A stretch of 12,061 nt of DNA from Methylococcaceae bacterium. GTDB lineage: Bacteria > Pseudomonadota > Gammaproteobacteria > Methylococcales > Methylomonadaceae. The position numbers and the translations under genes are program-made. The stretch covers positions 1-12,061 of the forward strand of contig CANNLO010000120.1 in NCBI GenBank assembly GCA_947505055.1. Reading direction: 5' to 3'. The notes under the pieces are model-generated. The model was not told the DNA's origin, did not search any database, and saw only the letters and a list, made by a program, of their open reading frames with translations. Below, one piece after another: positions 1-7,952 of this stretch (position 1 is the stretch's first letter; each line of letters starts with the position of its first letter).

Positions 1-813
1 AACATATTGACCGGTTACGTGACAAGCTTTCAAGGCAATCTCGATGTATTCACTGTGGAAGTAGATCCCACTTTGGGCAATGTGACACTCTCTGAATTTC
101 GTGCAATTCATCAAGATAGTGCAACCAATACTCCGCACGATGCACCTACCCTGAATAACCTACTGGGTACATCGACAGCGATCATGTTGACCGCGACGGT
201 AACCGATGGAGATGGCGACAAAGCCAGCTCCAGCATCAACTTGGGAGCGCAATTAAGCATCCAGGACGATGGCCCCAACATCATCGCTCAAGCCAATGAA
301 CTGCCAGTACTCTCTGTTAGCGAAAGCAATTTGACGATAAGCACTAACGCCGGCATATACGGCTCAACCGCTGGGATTGGGCCGACTTCGGTAAGTAAAG
401 ACTTCAGCAGCGCCTTCACTTTGACTTCAGGTGCTGATAGTGCAACCACTAATTACGCACTTAGTATTACCGGCCAACAGCCGGGCAACGCGCCACTGGA
501 TACAGGCTTAATTGATATCACCACAGGTAATAATGTGATGATATCCATGACCGAAAACGTAGCGACAGGTTACGTGGCAACCGTTGATGGAAATCTTGAT
601 GTGTTCACTGTGGGTGTAGATTCAACTTCGGGCAATGTAACGCTCACCGAATTCCGTGCAATTAATCAGAATAGTCTCCCTCCGCAAGATACGGTCAATT
701 TAAGCAACTTGGTAACATTAACCGCGACTGTTACCGATGGTGATAGCGACCAAAATTCAGATCACATCGACTTGGGTTCGCAATTAAGCTTTGTGTACGA
801 CAATCCGCAAGTT
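1..813 (+). repeat. Two tandem T1SS-143 adhesin repeat units (first partial)
   Basis: The block starting TGYVTS near base 10 recurs as TGYVAT at base 565, 555 bp (185 codons) later. Both copies carry GNLDVFTV, then GNVTL(S/T)EFRAI, then TATVTDGD and a closing D(D/N)(G)P. The copies are clearly homologous in protein but differ at many synonymous positions, so this is not a recent duplication. The first copy has about eight extra residues before its TATVTDGD block. The array very probably continues upstream of the window. Confidence 0.8.
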
Positions 814-1347
814 ATGGCGGCTATGATAACTAGTGTTACTCTTCATAATGTACAAATCGGTACTAGCGGAGACGACACACTCAATGCCGGAAATAACGAT
901 GCCACTTTAATTGGCGGTGCTGGCAATGACATCCTGAATGGCGGTGTCGGAGTAGATGTATTTAAGTGGGAACTTGCTGATAAGGGTACGATAGATGCGC
1001 CCGCAGCAGATACTATCAATAATTTTAATATTGCTCCAATAACGAATCAGGGTGATGTACTCAATTTACAGGATCTTTTGCTCGGTGAACATGACGGATC
1101 GCAGGGAGTGGCTAGTAATCTGACAAGCTACCTGCACTTTGATCAACATCCCAACACTGCTGGTGGCAATAACGATACCGTAATTTCTATCAGCAGCACC
1201 GGCCAATTCACGCCAGGGAATTTTGATACAACCAAAGTCGACCAAACTATTACACTCACACATGTTGATCTTATTGGTTCAGTGACTGATCAAGCCACGA
1301 TGATTCAGAATTTACTGACTGAACAAAAACTAATTACCGATCATTAA
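1..1347 (+). CDS. C-terminal part of a giant RTX adhesin (LapA/BapA type, T1SS-143 repeats), 5' end outside window
   Basis: The frame is open from base 1, so the gene starts upstream; the TTG at 7 is not a real start. Residues below count from that TTG. Residues 1 to about 268 are T1SS-143-type adhesin repeats, with the typical TATVTDGDGD and DDGP blocks (63-72 and 87-90). A weak GTSGDDTLN (285-293) and two calcium-binding RTX nonapeptides, GGAGNDILN and GGVGVDVFK (303-320), follow. The last ~115 residues, with DTINNF, DVLNLQDLL, DTVISI and ITLTHVDL, resemble the VCA0849-type type I secretion target domain. Such proteins are exported without cleavage of this C-terminal signal and act as cell-surface biofilm adhesins. 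The nearby lapD, lapG and tolC genes support a LapG-regulated adhesin, but the diagnostic N-terminal retention module and cleavage site are not visible here. Family confidence is high; substrate and binding partner are unknown. Confidence 0.9.
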   Translation, partial: NILTGYVTSFQGNLDVFTVEVDPTLGNVTLSEFRAIHQDSATNTPHDAPTLNNLLGTSTAIMLTATVTDGDGDKASSSINLGAQLSIQDDGPNIIAQANELPVLSVSESNLTISTNAGIYGSTAGIGPTSVSKDFSSAFTLTSGADSATTNYALSITGQQPGNAPLDTGLIDITTGNNVMISMTENVATGYVATVDGNLDVFTVGVDSTSGNVTLTEFRAINQNSLPPQDTVNLSNLVTLTATVTDGDSDQNSDHIDLGSQLSFVYDNPQVMAAMITSVTLHNVQIGTSGDDTLNAGNNDATLIGGAGNDILNGGVGVDVFKWELADKGTIDAPAADTINNFNIAPITNQGDVLNLQDLLLGEHDGSQGVASNLTSYLHFDQHPNTAGGNNDTVISISSTGQFTPGNFDTTKVDQTITLTHVDLIGSVTDQATMIQNLLTEQKLITDH

Positions 1348-1403
1348 GCCTCTGAAGGATTGATCTTGAAAAATGCCCGAACTCCAATGAGAGATGCTGC
1401 CGC

Positions 1404-1733
1404 ATGGCTTATGTGATAAAAGATGCCGATGGCAACATCAAGGCAGCGAGCCCAAATCAGATAAATTCCGCTGACTGGGTGTTTATTGCCGGTGATTCCA
1501 GCGAGTATCTTGACTTTTTGGAAGCATCATTGGACGAACAAAATCCATTTAGACAAAGTGATATTGAGCTTGCTCGAGTACTGGAGGATTTGATTTCGTT
1601 ACTGATTGAGCGCGATATCATTCACTTTACTGATTTTCCAGTGCAGGCACAAAAGCGACTTATAAAAAGACAAAACCTGCGCTTAAGTGACAAAAAATTA
1701 AATCTCATCGATAACGAAACCAATCTTTTCTAA
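1404..1733 (+). CDS. Conserved hypothetical 109-aa protein ('tryptophan synthase beta-like' misnomer family)
   Basis: This short soluble protein has no signal peptide or membrane segment. From memory it matches a small gammaproteobacterial family often labelled 'tryptophan synthase subunit beta-like', chiefly by the block at residues 50-80: DIELARVLEDLI, then TDFPVQAQKRL. There is no PLP-binding or other TrpB motif, so that label says nothing about function. The N-terminus (MAYVIKDADGNI) looks like a beta hairpin and the second half like two amphipathic helices ending in a charged tail. It begins 56 bp after the adhesin stop on the same strand with no terminator seen between, so co-transcription is plausible. 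The ATG at 1404 has only a weak purine stretch upstream. Function is unknown. Confidence 0.75.
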   Translation: MAYVIKDADGNIKAASPNQINSADWVFIAGDSSEYLDFLEASLDEQNPFRQSDIELARVLEDLISLLIERDIIHFTDFPVQAQKRLIKRQNLRLSDKKLNLIDNETNLF

Positions 1734-1747
1734 AATTATTTTCATGT

Positions 1748-1838
1748 ATTAATCGTCCCATTAGTTTTTGCACTTTTTTCATGTTTTATACCATGAAATT
1801 CGATCTTATTTCATGCAAAGACTTATGCAACGATTAAT
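1748..1838. terminator. Inverted repeats in the convergent adhesin/lapD gap, possible bidirectional terminator
   Basis: The 117-bp gap between the converging 109-aa gene and lapD contains a perfect 9-bp inverted repeat, ATTAATCGT at 1748-1756 and ACGATTAAT at 1830-1838. Nested inside is a 7-bp hairpin, TTTCATG (1777-1783) and CATGAAA (1792-1798), with an 8-nt loop. The stems are AT-rich and no clean U-tract follows, so the terminator role is inferred mainly from the convergent layout. Confidence 0.35.
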
Positions 1839-1850
1839 AGTAAATTTAGC

Positions 1851-3773
1851 TTAATCCATTGTAATGGCAGATCCGGTCATTCCATCTATTCCCAAAGTTG
1901 GCAGGATGTCAGCCTCCCTATCGCTATAAACCCCTTCGGCTATAGTTATCAGTCCGATTGAATGAGCAATCAGACAGAGGCCTTTCAAAAAAGCCTGATT
2001 GCCGGTATTACTGTCAATGCCGCGAATCAGAGACGCATCAATCTTAATATAATCCAGATTAAGATTATGCAACTCACCCAAACGCGCTACCTGCGCACCT
2101 ACATGCTTAATTCCAACTTTACAACCTAGCTCTTTAAGCGTCGTACAAAATTGTCTGAAATCATCCAACTGATTAAATGCCCCGTCTTCTGTAACTTCAA
2201 AACATAGCTGCAGGGCAACATCAGGCCGATGATTCAGCAAAGTAGTTAATTTTTGCAAATAAGTTGGATTGCACATAGTGCCAGAGGAAACATTAAGTCC
2301 GATGGCCTGACTACCGCCAGCAAGTGCTTCAATTGCAAACTCAAGGACCATGTCATCAATACGCGTTATTAAATCAAGTTTAATTGCAGAGGCGATAAAC
2401 TCTGCAGCTGAAATCCAGGCCCCGTCTTTCTCAAGTTGCAATCTTACTGGACTCTCATTATGAATAAGCTGACCATCTATCGAAATAACTGGAAATTTGG
2501 CCAGTTTCAGACGTTTCGAATCTAGCGCGGTTGTCAGCATTGCCCTCCATTGAGCCTCATCATTATTTTGGTAGGTGGTAATATAGTTATGGTTAACTAA
2601 ATCAATGATGTCAATTTCTTCGGGACTGGTTTTTTCCTTGATATTGGTAATGAGTGTTTTAAGACCTTCAAGCTGATCTGATTTACTAACCTTGCTTGAG
2701 GTTGTTGAAATCATCACCTGTGGAATAACTTTTGATAAATTTTCGACGGCTTTTAGCTCTAAACTCTTGATCTGGGCTTCCAAAAGATTATGGTCTGTAG
2801 GCAACTTTGAAAAAACAGCCAAACTGGCGCCGCTAAAGCGACCTGCGATAAGCGAAGACCTTTGATGACAAAATGCACCCAGCTCCTGCCCCATCTTTTT
2901 TAATAATAAATCGGTCTCTATGCTACCTAGTGTTGCGTTGATTTCAGTCAAATTAGAAATATTAGCAATAACTAATACGCCTTCATTAAAACTTTCTTCA
3001 TTTGAAATATGTGCGGCTATCCGACTAATGAAATATTTACGGTTCATTAATCCGGTAATTGGGTCATGGTTAGCTTCCAACCTAAGCTCCTCTAACAGCA
3101 GCGATTGGTCTATAAACATCGCCTTAATCCGATTGGACAGCAGGTTCATAGCCCGGGCAAGTGATTTGAATTCCTTGGTTTTAGGTTCTTCGATGCTCAT
3201 AAAATTCTTGTCACCTATGGCTTCAGCCATGTCGACCATTTCATTTAAAGGACGAAGTATCCGCTTTAAAGTAAGTGAACCTATCAAACCAGTGATAGCG
3301 GCGATAATTGTGTTCCAGAACAAAGCCTTTAAAATGCCTTTCCATAAATCCAGATAGGCAAACTCGGTAGTACTTGCAAGCGACAAAGTGCCATATTGTG
3401 ACCAGCCATTCTGTATCTGCGCAATACCGGCAGGAGCACTAATATGAATAAGCCAGGCAAACCAAGATGGAACACTGGATGCTTCAGTGGTATTTTTTCG
3501 TTCAATCATTAGGTTACCGTTAGGATCAACGAGCCGAATGTACTGGTAATGTCCGTTATCGAATTGAGCGGAAAGCATCAAACTAATGATTACTGGATCT
3601 TTTTCCATTTGCGATATTGATAAGGCTAAAGAAACCGCGTTATCAATATTTTTCATCCGAAGTTGTGTCTCCAGATTTTCCTTACTCGAAATGGTACTCA
3701 CAATAATACTGACACCAAAAGCCAATGTTATAGCGATAATGATTGTTATCCATAGTTTTCTAATCAAAGACAT
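1851..3773 (-). CDS. lapD: LapD-type c-di-GMP receptor with degenerate GGDEF and EAL domains
   Basis: This is a 640-aa inner-membrane signalling protein. It has TM1 at about 8-29, a periplasmic domain to ~148, TM2 at ~149-168, a HAMP linker at ~169-222, a GGDEF-like domain at ~230-390 and an EAL-like domain at ~405-636. SGASL (314-318) replaces GGDEF. In the EAL domain ESP (440-442) replaces EAL, and KHVGAQ (556-561) replaces the metal-binding DDFGTG. N494, E526, K577 and E613 remain. Loss of the double Asp makes phosphodiesterase activity unlikely, while nucleotide binding stays plausible, as known for LapD. In that family the c-di-GMP-bound form holds the periplasmic protease LapG through the periplasmic domain. 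The gene lies 12 bp after lapG on the same strand, and an AAGGA Shine-Dalgarno falls in that gap, so the two form an operon. The alternative, an unrelated dead GGDEF/EAL protein, is made unlikely by the adjacent lapG. Confidence 0.9.
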   Translation of the reverse strand: MSLIRKLWITIIIAITLAFGVSIIVSTISSKENLETQLRMKNIDNAVSLALSISQMEKDPVIISLMLSAQFDNGHYQYIRLVDPNGNLMIERKNTTEASSVPSWFAWLIHISAPAGIAQIQNGWSQYGTLSLASTTEFAYLDLWKGILKALFWNTIIAAITGLIGSLTLKRILRPLNEMVDMAEAIGDKNFMSIEEPKTKEFKSLARAMNLLSNRIKAMFIDQSLLLEELRLEANHDPITGLMNRKYFISRIAAHISNEESFNEGVLVIANISNLTEINATLGSIETDLLLKKMGQELGAFCHQRSSLIAGRFSGASLAVFSKLPTDHNLLEAQIKSLELKAVENLSKVIPQVMISTTSSKVSKSDQLEGLKTLITNIKEKTSPEEIDIIDLVNHNYITTYQNNDEAQWRAMLTTALDSKRLKLAKFPVISIDGQLIHNESPVRLQLEKDGAWISAAEFIASAIKLDLITRIDDMVLEFAIEALAGGSQAIGLNVSSGTMCNPTYLQKLTTLLNHRPDVALQLCFEVTEDGAFNQLDDFRQFCTTLKELGCKVGIKHVGAQVARLGELHNLNLDYIKIDASLIRGIDSNTGNQAFLKGLCLIAHSIGLITIAEGVYSDREADILPTLGIDGMTGSAITMD

Positions 3774-3785
3774 GTGATTCCTTAT

Positions 3786-4460
3786 TTATATTTTGTCTAT
3801 ACCGTCAGCATAAATCCGCGCCAGTACGTTACGCCAGCGTGAAAGATTATTTAAAGATTCCCCCATGGGAGTATTACTAGCGCCGACCCAAAGACCTTCG
3901 CTATTGAAACTAAAAACCGGAATAAGATCTGTTCGTCGCGATGCTGGACGGATACTTGGAATAAGATTATCAAGAATGAGCGGCTCCGCCTCAGGCGTTG
4001 CGTAATAGATCAAAACCATATGCGCAGCGAAAACTCTACTGTGTGGCCCACCTATTTGGGCTCGAACATAAGTCAGTTTTAGACGTTCATTGGGAATATC
4101 TAGCTCTCTGAGGAATACATACTTGGCAATGCTAAAGTCTTCACAGTCGCCACGTTCCTTACCTAAAGATTCTAGAGGCGTTGCCCAATAGTCAGATTCT
4201 CCCCAAATATTAATATCCTCATCAAAATATTTAATTTCCGTATTAAAAAAATCATTGATGCGGGTGATTTTTTCTAACTCTGAAGCCGTCTTGAGTTGAT
4301 TGATGGTTATTTGCAAGCTCAAAATGGTATTTTGAGTAACAATACCGTAACGCTGACCTGCAAGGTCTGCTAATTTGCTGAAGTTAGTTGCATTGGATAA
4401 GTGAATTAAAAAAAAACCAATAAAACCACTTAAAATAAACTTGATTACGCTAAATCTCAT
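3786..4460 (-). CDS. lapG: LapG-type periplasmic transglutaminase-like cysteine protease
   Basis: This 224-aa protein of the bacterial transglutaminase-like cysteine protease family (DUF920) is near the family's usual length. Residues 1 to about 24 form a signal peptide (a basic start, a hydrophobic core, then LSNA). The catalytic triad is visible as C106 in GDCEDF, H147 in AAHMVL and D164 in LILDNL. D105 and E107, flanking the cysteine, match the calcium-binding pair of characterised LapG proteins. The known role is to cut the N-terminal region of a LapA-type adhesin in the periplasm, releasing it from the cell when c-di-GMP is low and LapD lets go. It is the first gene of the lapG-lapD operon. 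The ATG at 4460 has no good Shine-Dalgarno, but it gives a complete signal peptide. Confidence 0.93.
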   Translation of the reverse strand: MRFSVIKFILSGFIGFFLIHLSNATNFSKLADLAGQRYGIVTQNTILSLQITINQLKTASELEKITRINDFFNTEIKYFDEDINIWGESDYWATPLESLGKERGDCEDFSIAKYVFLRELDIPNERLKLTYVRAQIGGPHSRVFAAHMVLIYYATPEAEPLILDNLIPSIRPASRRTDLIPVFSFNSEGLWVGASNTPMGESLNNLSRWRNVLARIYADGIDKI

Positions 4461-4936
4461 TAAAATAGAAGAACTTTAACTTTATGGGCTTTGAACTCAA
4501 GAAAAGAACAGTTAGACATGTTTCTTTCGGTGAGCTTTATATATACATTCATAAAAAATATATACGATTAACTATGTGACTGTAACTTTAGCATAAATCC
4601 TGAAAGCCGATGGATTTTGTCCTTATCAACAAACCGAAATCAGCCGGTTTTTCCAGATTCCAACCCAACACGGCCACTAAATATTAGATATTAGTTTTAA
4701 AAAAATTCTTTATTTACAATACCATAAATATTTTCTTGCATACACTAACGGTTTCTTGCATTATTAATAATAAAAAAATCAATTAAAAATGATAAAGTAC
4801 GTTTCGCGTCGGTGTTAAAACCTGTTAGCTTGGAGATACTGATAATTGCACATAAAATTAATATATTAAGTAAAAAATGGAGTTTGCAAATTTTAAAATC
4901 CCATTTAACTCCTAACCTTCAAATTGAATAAAGATT
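4461..4936. promoter_or_regulatory. 476-bp divergent control region between lapG and tolC
   Basis: No gene is seen in this very AT-rich gap, which must hold the promoters of the lapG-lapD operon (leftward) and tolC (rightward). Visible structure includes a 7-bp tandem repeat ATATTAG ATATTAG (4681-4694), a pair of TTTCTTGCAT repeats (4732-4761) and a short inverted repeat AAACCG/CGGTTT (4631-4636 and 4645-4650) followed by T residues. I found no convincing -35/-10 pair and no match to a known c-di-GMP riboswitch core. Its length suggests more regulation than two simple promoters. Confidence 0.5.
4732..4761 (+). repeat. Direct repeat TTTCTTGCAT, 20 bp apart, candidate regulator site
   Basis: TTTCTTGCAT occurs at 4732-4741 and again at 4752-4761, exactly 20 bp start to start, about two turns of the helix. 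Both copies lie on the tolC side of the divergent gap. This spacing suits a protein binding one face of the DNA. The function is inferred. Confidence 0.4.
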
Positions 4937-6484
4937 ATGAAAATAAATTATCACGCTATTTCGCTAATAACCGCTCTATTATTTTCACACCTTGTCAACG
5001 CAGAATCAAGCCAACCAACTCTGGACCTGACCGTAACTTGTGGCCTGCCTATGGGGCATTGTAAAGGTGAGCCGATAAAAGCACCAGAAAGCACTAAAAC
5101 CTCCTCTTCAATAACATTAAGAGATCTCGTTGAAAAGACAATCACAGCTAACCCCGAAGTCCAGGCGAGCTATCACACTTATCTGGCCGCAGAACAAGAA
5201 CATAATGCCGCAATCGGTGGTTATTTACCGCGTATTGATCTGATTTCAACAGGTAGAGCGCAACAACGTCTTACTCAAAACATTAACAACACTCAAACAC
5301 CTGATTTCCAGACTCAATTCGTACTACATCAAATGTTGTTTGATGGTTTTGCAACTCGTAATACTGTGAATCGTCTAGGCCATGCCGCGCGGGTTCGCTA
5401 TTATCAAATACAAAGTAGCATGCAAAATGTTGCAATGGACACTGTCAAATCTTACATCGATACGATGAAATATCGTCAATTTGTTGAGTACGCATCAGAC
5501 AACTATGCCGTACACAAGCAATTGTTTAATCTTGTTGAAGAACGTGCAGTTTCAGGTGTGGGGCGTCGCGTTGACCTTGAACAGGCCAATGCACGTTTAA
5601 ACCTTGCCGAGGCAAACTTACTCACACAAACCACTAATCTGCAAAACGTCGAAGCACGCTACCAACGTTTAACTGGCGAATTACCGCCTTCCGAATTGCC
5701 GGAAGTTGATTTTTTTAAGACCAATGTAGAATCTACTTCAGCTATGGCTTTAGAGACTACCTATCAAAAAAACCCTGACATTCTTGCTGCCATAGAAAAT
5801 ATTATTGCAACCGAAAATGAATTGAATGCCAGCCGGGCAAAATATTCGCCACGATTGGATTTGCTGGGCACAAAAAACGTTCAAACCAGCAATGATGGTC
5901 GGAATAACATCTCTGCCGGAGATTCAATACAAGTGACCATGAGCTACAACTTATTTAATGGTTTTTCGGATAAGGCAGGGGTTGGACAGACAATTGAGAA
6001 ACTATATAACTCAAAAGACCTACGTGATAAAGCCTGTAGAGATACGCGTCAGAACTTGGTAATAGCTTACAACGATGTAATGAACCTAAAAGCGCAATTA
6101 CCTCTTAGAGACCAGCATCAATTATCCATTGAAAAGGCACGTGAGGCCTATCGTAAACAATTTAATATTGGTCAACGCACCTTACTTGATTTACTCGATA
6201 CCGAGAATGAGTATTTTAATTCAAGAATGAATTACACCACGACTGAGCGTGACTTAGCCACCGCATACGCCCGTACATATGCAGGCCAAGGTGAATTATT
6301 AAGCAAATTAGGCGTTATACGGGCTGATTTGCCCGAGATTGCCCAAGAAGATCCGCTTGACGAGTATAAAGTCTGCCAAACTGTTGCGCCCGAGATGAAA
6401 AAAATAAACTTGGAAGAAGTCGTCTTAAAGGCTAATCCTTTAAACCCTAACATTACTAACAAAATCTCAGATATACAAAATTAA
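4937..6484 (+). CDS. tolC: TolC-family outer-membrane channel for type I secretion (LapE-like)
   Basis: This 515-aa outer-membrane efflux protein has a signal peptide at 1-22 (ending LVNA). The mature part shows the internal duplication of TolC. NPEV...GGYLPRIDL (72-102) matches NPDI...AKYSPRLDL (279-309), and LFDGFATRN (134-142) matches LFNGFSDKA (339-347). QFNIGQRTLLDLLDTENEY (408-426) is typical of type I secretion TolC proteins. Three copies form a trans-periplasmic tunnel with an ABC transporter and adaptor. Unusual points are a ~40-residue leader with Cys35 and Cys42 before the first helix, and a tail beyond ~460 with another Cys480. It diverges from lapG-lapD next to a type I-secreted adhesin, so it is probably that adhesin's outer-membrane exit, although a general housekeeping TolC role cannot be excluded. 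Its start codon is supported by the signal peptide; the Shine-Dalgarno is weak. Confidence 0.92.
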   Translation: MKINYHAISLITALLFSHLVNAESSQPTLDLTVTCGLPMGHCKGEPIKAPESTKTSSSITLRDLVEKTITANPEVQASYHTYLAAEQEHNAAIGGYLPRIDLISTGRAQQRLTQNINNTQTPDFQTQFVLHQMLFDGFATRNTVNRLGHAARVRYYQIQSSMQNVAMDTVKSYIDTMKYRQFVEYASDNYAVHKQLFNLVEERAVSGVGRRVDLEQANARLNLAEANLLTQTTNLQNVEARYQRLTGELPPSELPEVDFFKTNVESTSAMALETTYQKNPDILAAIENIIATENELNASRAKYSPRLDLLGTKNVQTSNDGRNNISAGDSIQVTMSYNLFNGFSDKAGVGQTIEKLYNSKDLRDKACRDTRQNLVIAYNDVMNLKAQLPLRDQHQLSIEKAREAYRKQFNIGQRTLLDLLDTENEYFNSRMNYTTTERDLATAYARTYAGQGELLSKLGVIRADLPEIAQEDPLDEYKVCQTVAPEMKKINLEEVVLKANPLNPNITNKISDIQN

Positions 6485-6497
6485 TTAATTAATACCA

Positions 6498-6523
6498 TTT
6501 AGGTCGTGATCGCACGACCTAAA
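6498..6523. terminator. Perfect 26-nt palindrome between convergent tolC and rlmD
   Basis: TTTAGGTCGTG (6498-6508) and CACGACCTAAA (6513-6523) are perfect complements around a 4-nt loop, ATCG. The site starts 13 bases after the tolC stop and lies between two converging genes, where a bidirectional terminator is expected. Neither strand shows a U-tract right after the stem, so an operator or a hairpin that stabilises mRNA ends is an alternative. Confidence 0.55.
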
Positions 6524-6617
6524 CCGAGTATCAAGCGTCCTTGGATATCCGGAAAAATGTAAGCAACATCATTCCCGTAATAATTCTACAAACAAATAGA
6601 ACTGAATAATGGCACTT

Positions 6618-7952
6618 CTATTTTACAAATAACGCCATCGACTCCACATGCCCAGTCTGCGGAAACATATCCATGACCCCGGCTCGCAGAAGCTTATAGC
6701 CCAATTCATTAACCAGTATTCCTGCGTCTCTAGCCAGCGTTGACGGATTACAGGACACATAAACAATTTGTTCAGGCTGCCATTTTTTGAAATGATGCAA
6801 AACATCAGAAGCTCCTGCCCTCGAAGGATCAAGCATTATTTTATTGTATTTTTGATTGGCCCAGGGCTGATCAGAAATATCCTTACTTAAATCAGCCGCA
6901 TAAAACTCAACGTTTTCTATACCATTATGACGGGCATTTTCTTTGGCATGATTGACTAAGGGTTGATCACCTTCAACGCCTACCACACGACCGGCAAATT
7001 TTGCCATAGGCAAAGTAAAATTACCCAGACCACAAAATAAATCCAGTACCGTGTCATTTTCATTTAACGCCAAAGTCTCAAGAACCCGATTAATCATCTG
7101 CTTATTAATTTCGTAATTAACCTGGGTAAACATGGCCGGTTTAAATTTAAAATCCAGCCCCTGATCCGGTAGGGCATAAGTCAGAATAACTTCCGGTTCG
7201 CCATCAAGCGGCACAATGGTATCGGGACCTTTGGATTGCAAGCAAATTGATAACTCATGTTCATGAGAAAAAACACGCATCCGTTCTTTATCGGCATCAG
7301 TTGGTGGCTCCAATACTCTAAACGACAACACGCATTGATGATCGCCAATTGCCACTTCGATCTGCGGAATTTTGTCTCTGATGGTTAATCCGCCAATCAT
7401 CTCTGACAAAGCCATTAACTTTGTTCCGACAATAGGATTCATGACGATGCAGCTATCGATTTCAGCCAAGTAAGGATGACGCCTTTCTCTAAAGCCTACC
7501 AGTACCCGATTTTTTTTTTCGACATACTTAACACCCATGCGCGCTTTACTTCGATAACCCCAATGAGGACCTTCCAGCGGCTGCCAAAGTTCAGGGATTT
7601 CAACCTTGCCGATGCGTTTAAACTGATCAATCAATAATTCCTGCTTGATTCTGATTTGTGCTGAAGATTCAACATGCTGAAAACTGCAACCGCCGCAAAC
7701 ACCATAATGCGCGCATAAAGCATCAACCCGATCAGCGGATTGATTAAACAGTTTGATGACCTTACCTTCAGCATAATCTTTTCGGCTTTCGGTATAAATA
7801 AACTCAACTTCTTCACCCGGTAACGCCTCATCGATAAAAATCACCTTTCCATCGACATGCGCAACGCCTCGCCCATCATGGGCAAGAGACTCTATCGTAA
7901 CTTTAACAGGTAATTCCGGTAACGGCTTTCTAACTCTTCTTCTATTTGCCAT
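6618..7952 (-). CDS. rlmD: 23S rRNA (uracil(1939)-C5)-methyltransferase RlmD
   Basis: This 444-aa cytoplasmic enzyme transfers a methyl group from S-adenosylmethionine to U1939 of 23S rRNA. A TRAM domain for RNA binding occupies about 12-70. The iron-sulfur cluster cysteines are C80, C86, C89 (spacing CX5CX2C) and C168. The SAM-binding loop is VLDLFCGLGNF (302-312), Q277 lies in FTQVNYE, and LDPSRAG (374-380) follows. C401 in YVSCNPSTLARD is the catalytic nucleophile and E437 in GHVES the likely general base. Length and motif order agree with E. coli RlmD (formerly RumA). The start has a purine-rich stretch (AAAAAGAAA) before ATG at 7952. It is a single housekeeping gene, convergent with tolC and functionally unrelated to the Lap genes. 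Confidence 0.96.
   Translation of the reverse strand: MANRRRVRKPLPELPVKVTIESLAHDGRGVAHVDGKVIFIDEALPGEEVEFIYTESRKDYAEGKVIKLFNQSADRVDALCAHYGVCGGCSFQHVESSAQIRIKQELLIDQFKRIGKVEIPELWQPLEGPHWGYRSKARMGVKYVEKKNRVLVGFRERRHPYLAEIDSCIVMNPIVGTKLMALSEMIGGLTIRDKIPQIEVAIGDHQCVLSFRVLEPPTDADKERMRVFSHEHELSICLQSKGPDTIVPLDGEPEVILTYALPDQGLDFKFKPAMFTQVNYEINKQMINRVLETLALNENDTVLDLFCGLGNFTLPMAKFAGRVVGVEGDQPLVNHAKENARHNGIENVEFYAADLSKDISDQPWANQKYNKIMLDPSRAGASDVLHHFKKWQPEQIVYVSCNPSTLARDAGILVNELGYKLLRAGVMDMFPQTGHVESMALFVK

Noticed and set aside
1404..1733. Tryptophan synthase beta subunit
   Set aside because: At 109 residues, with no PLP lysine or TrpB motifs, the common database name is not supported.
2920..3357. 145-aa plus-strand reading frame inside lapD
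   Set aside because: It is antisense to a well-supported lapD and has no family resemblance or ribosome-binding site.
4461..4936. c-di-GMP riboswitch upstream of tolC or lapG
   Set aside because: No match to the conserved core of known c-di-GMP riboswitches was visible; length and relevance alone are not evidence.
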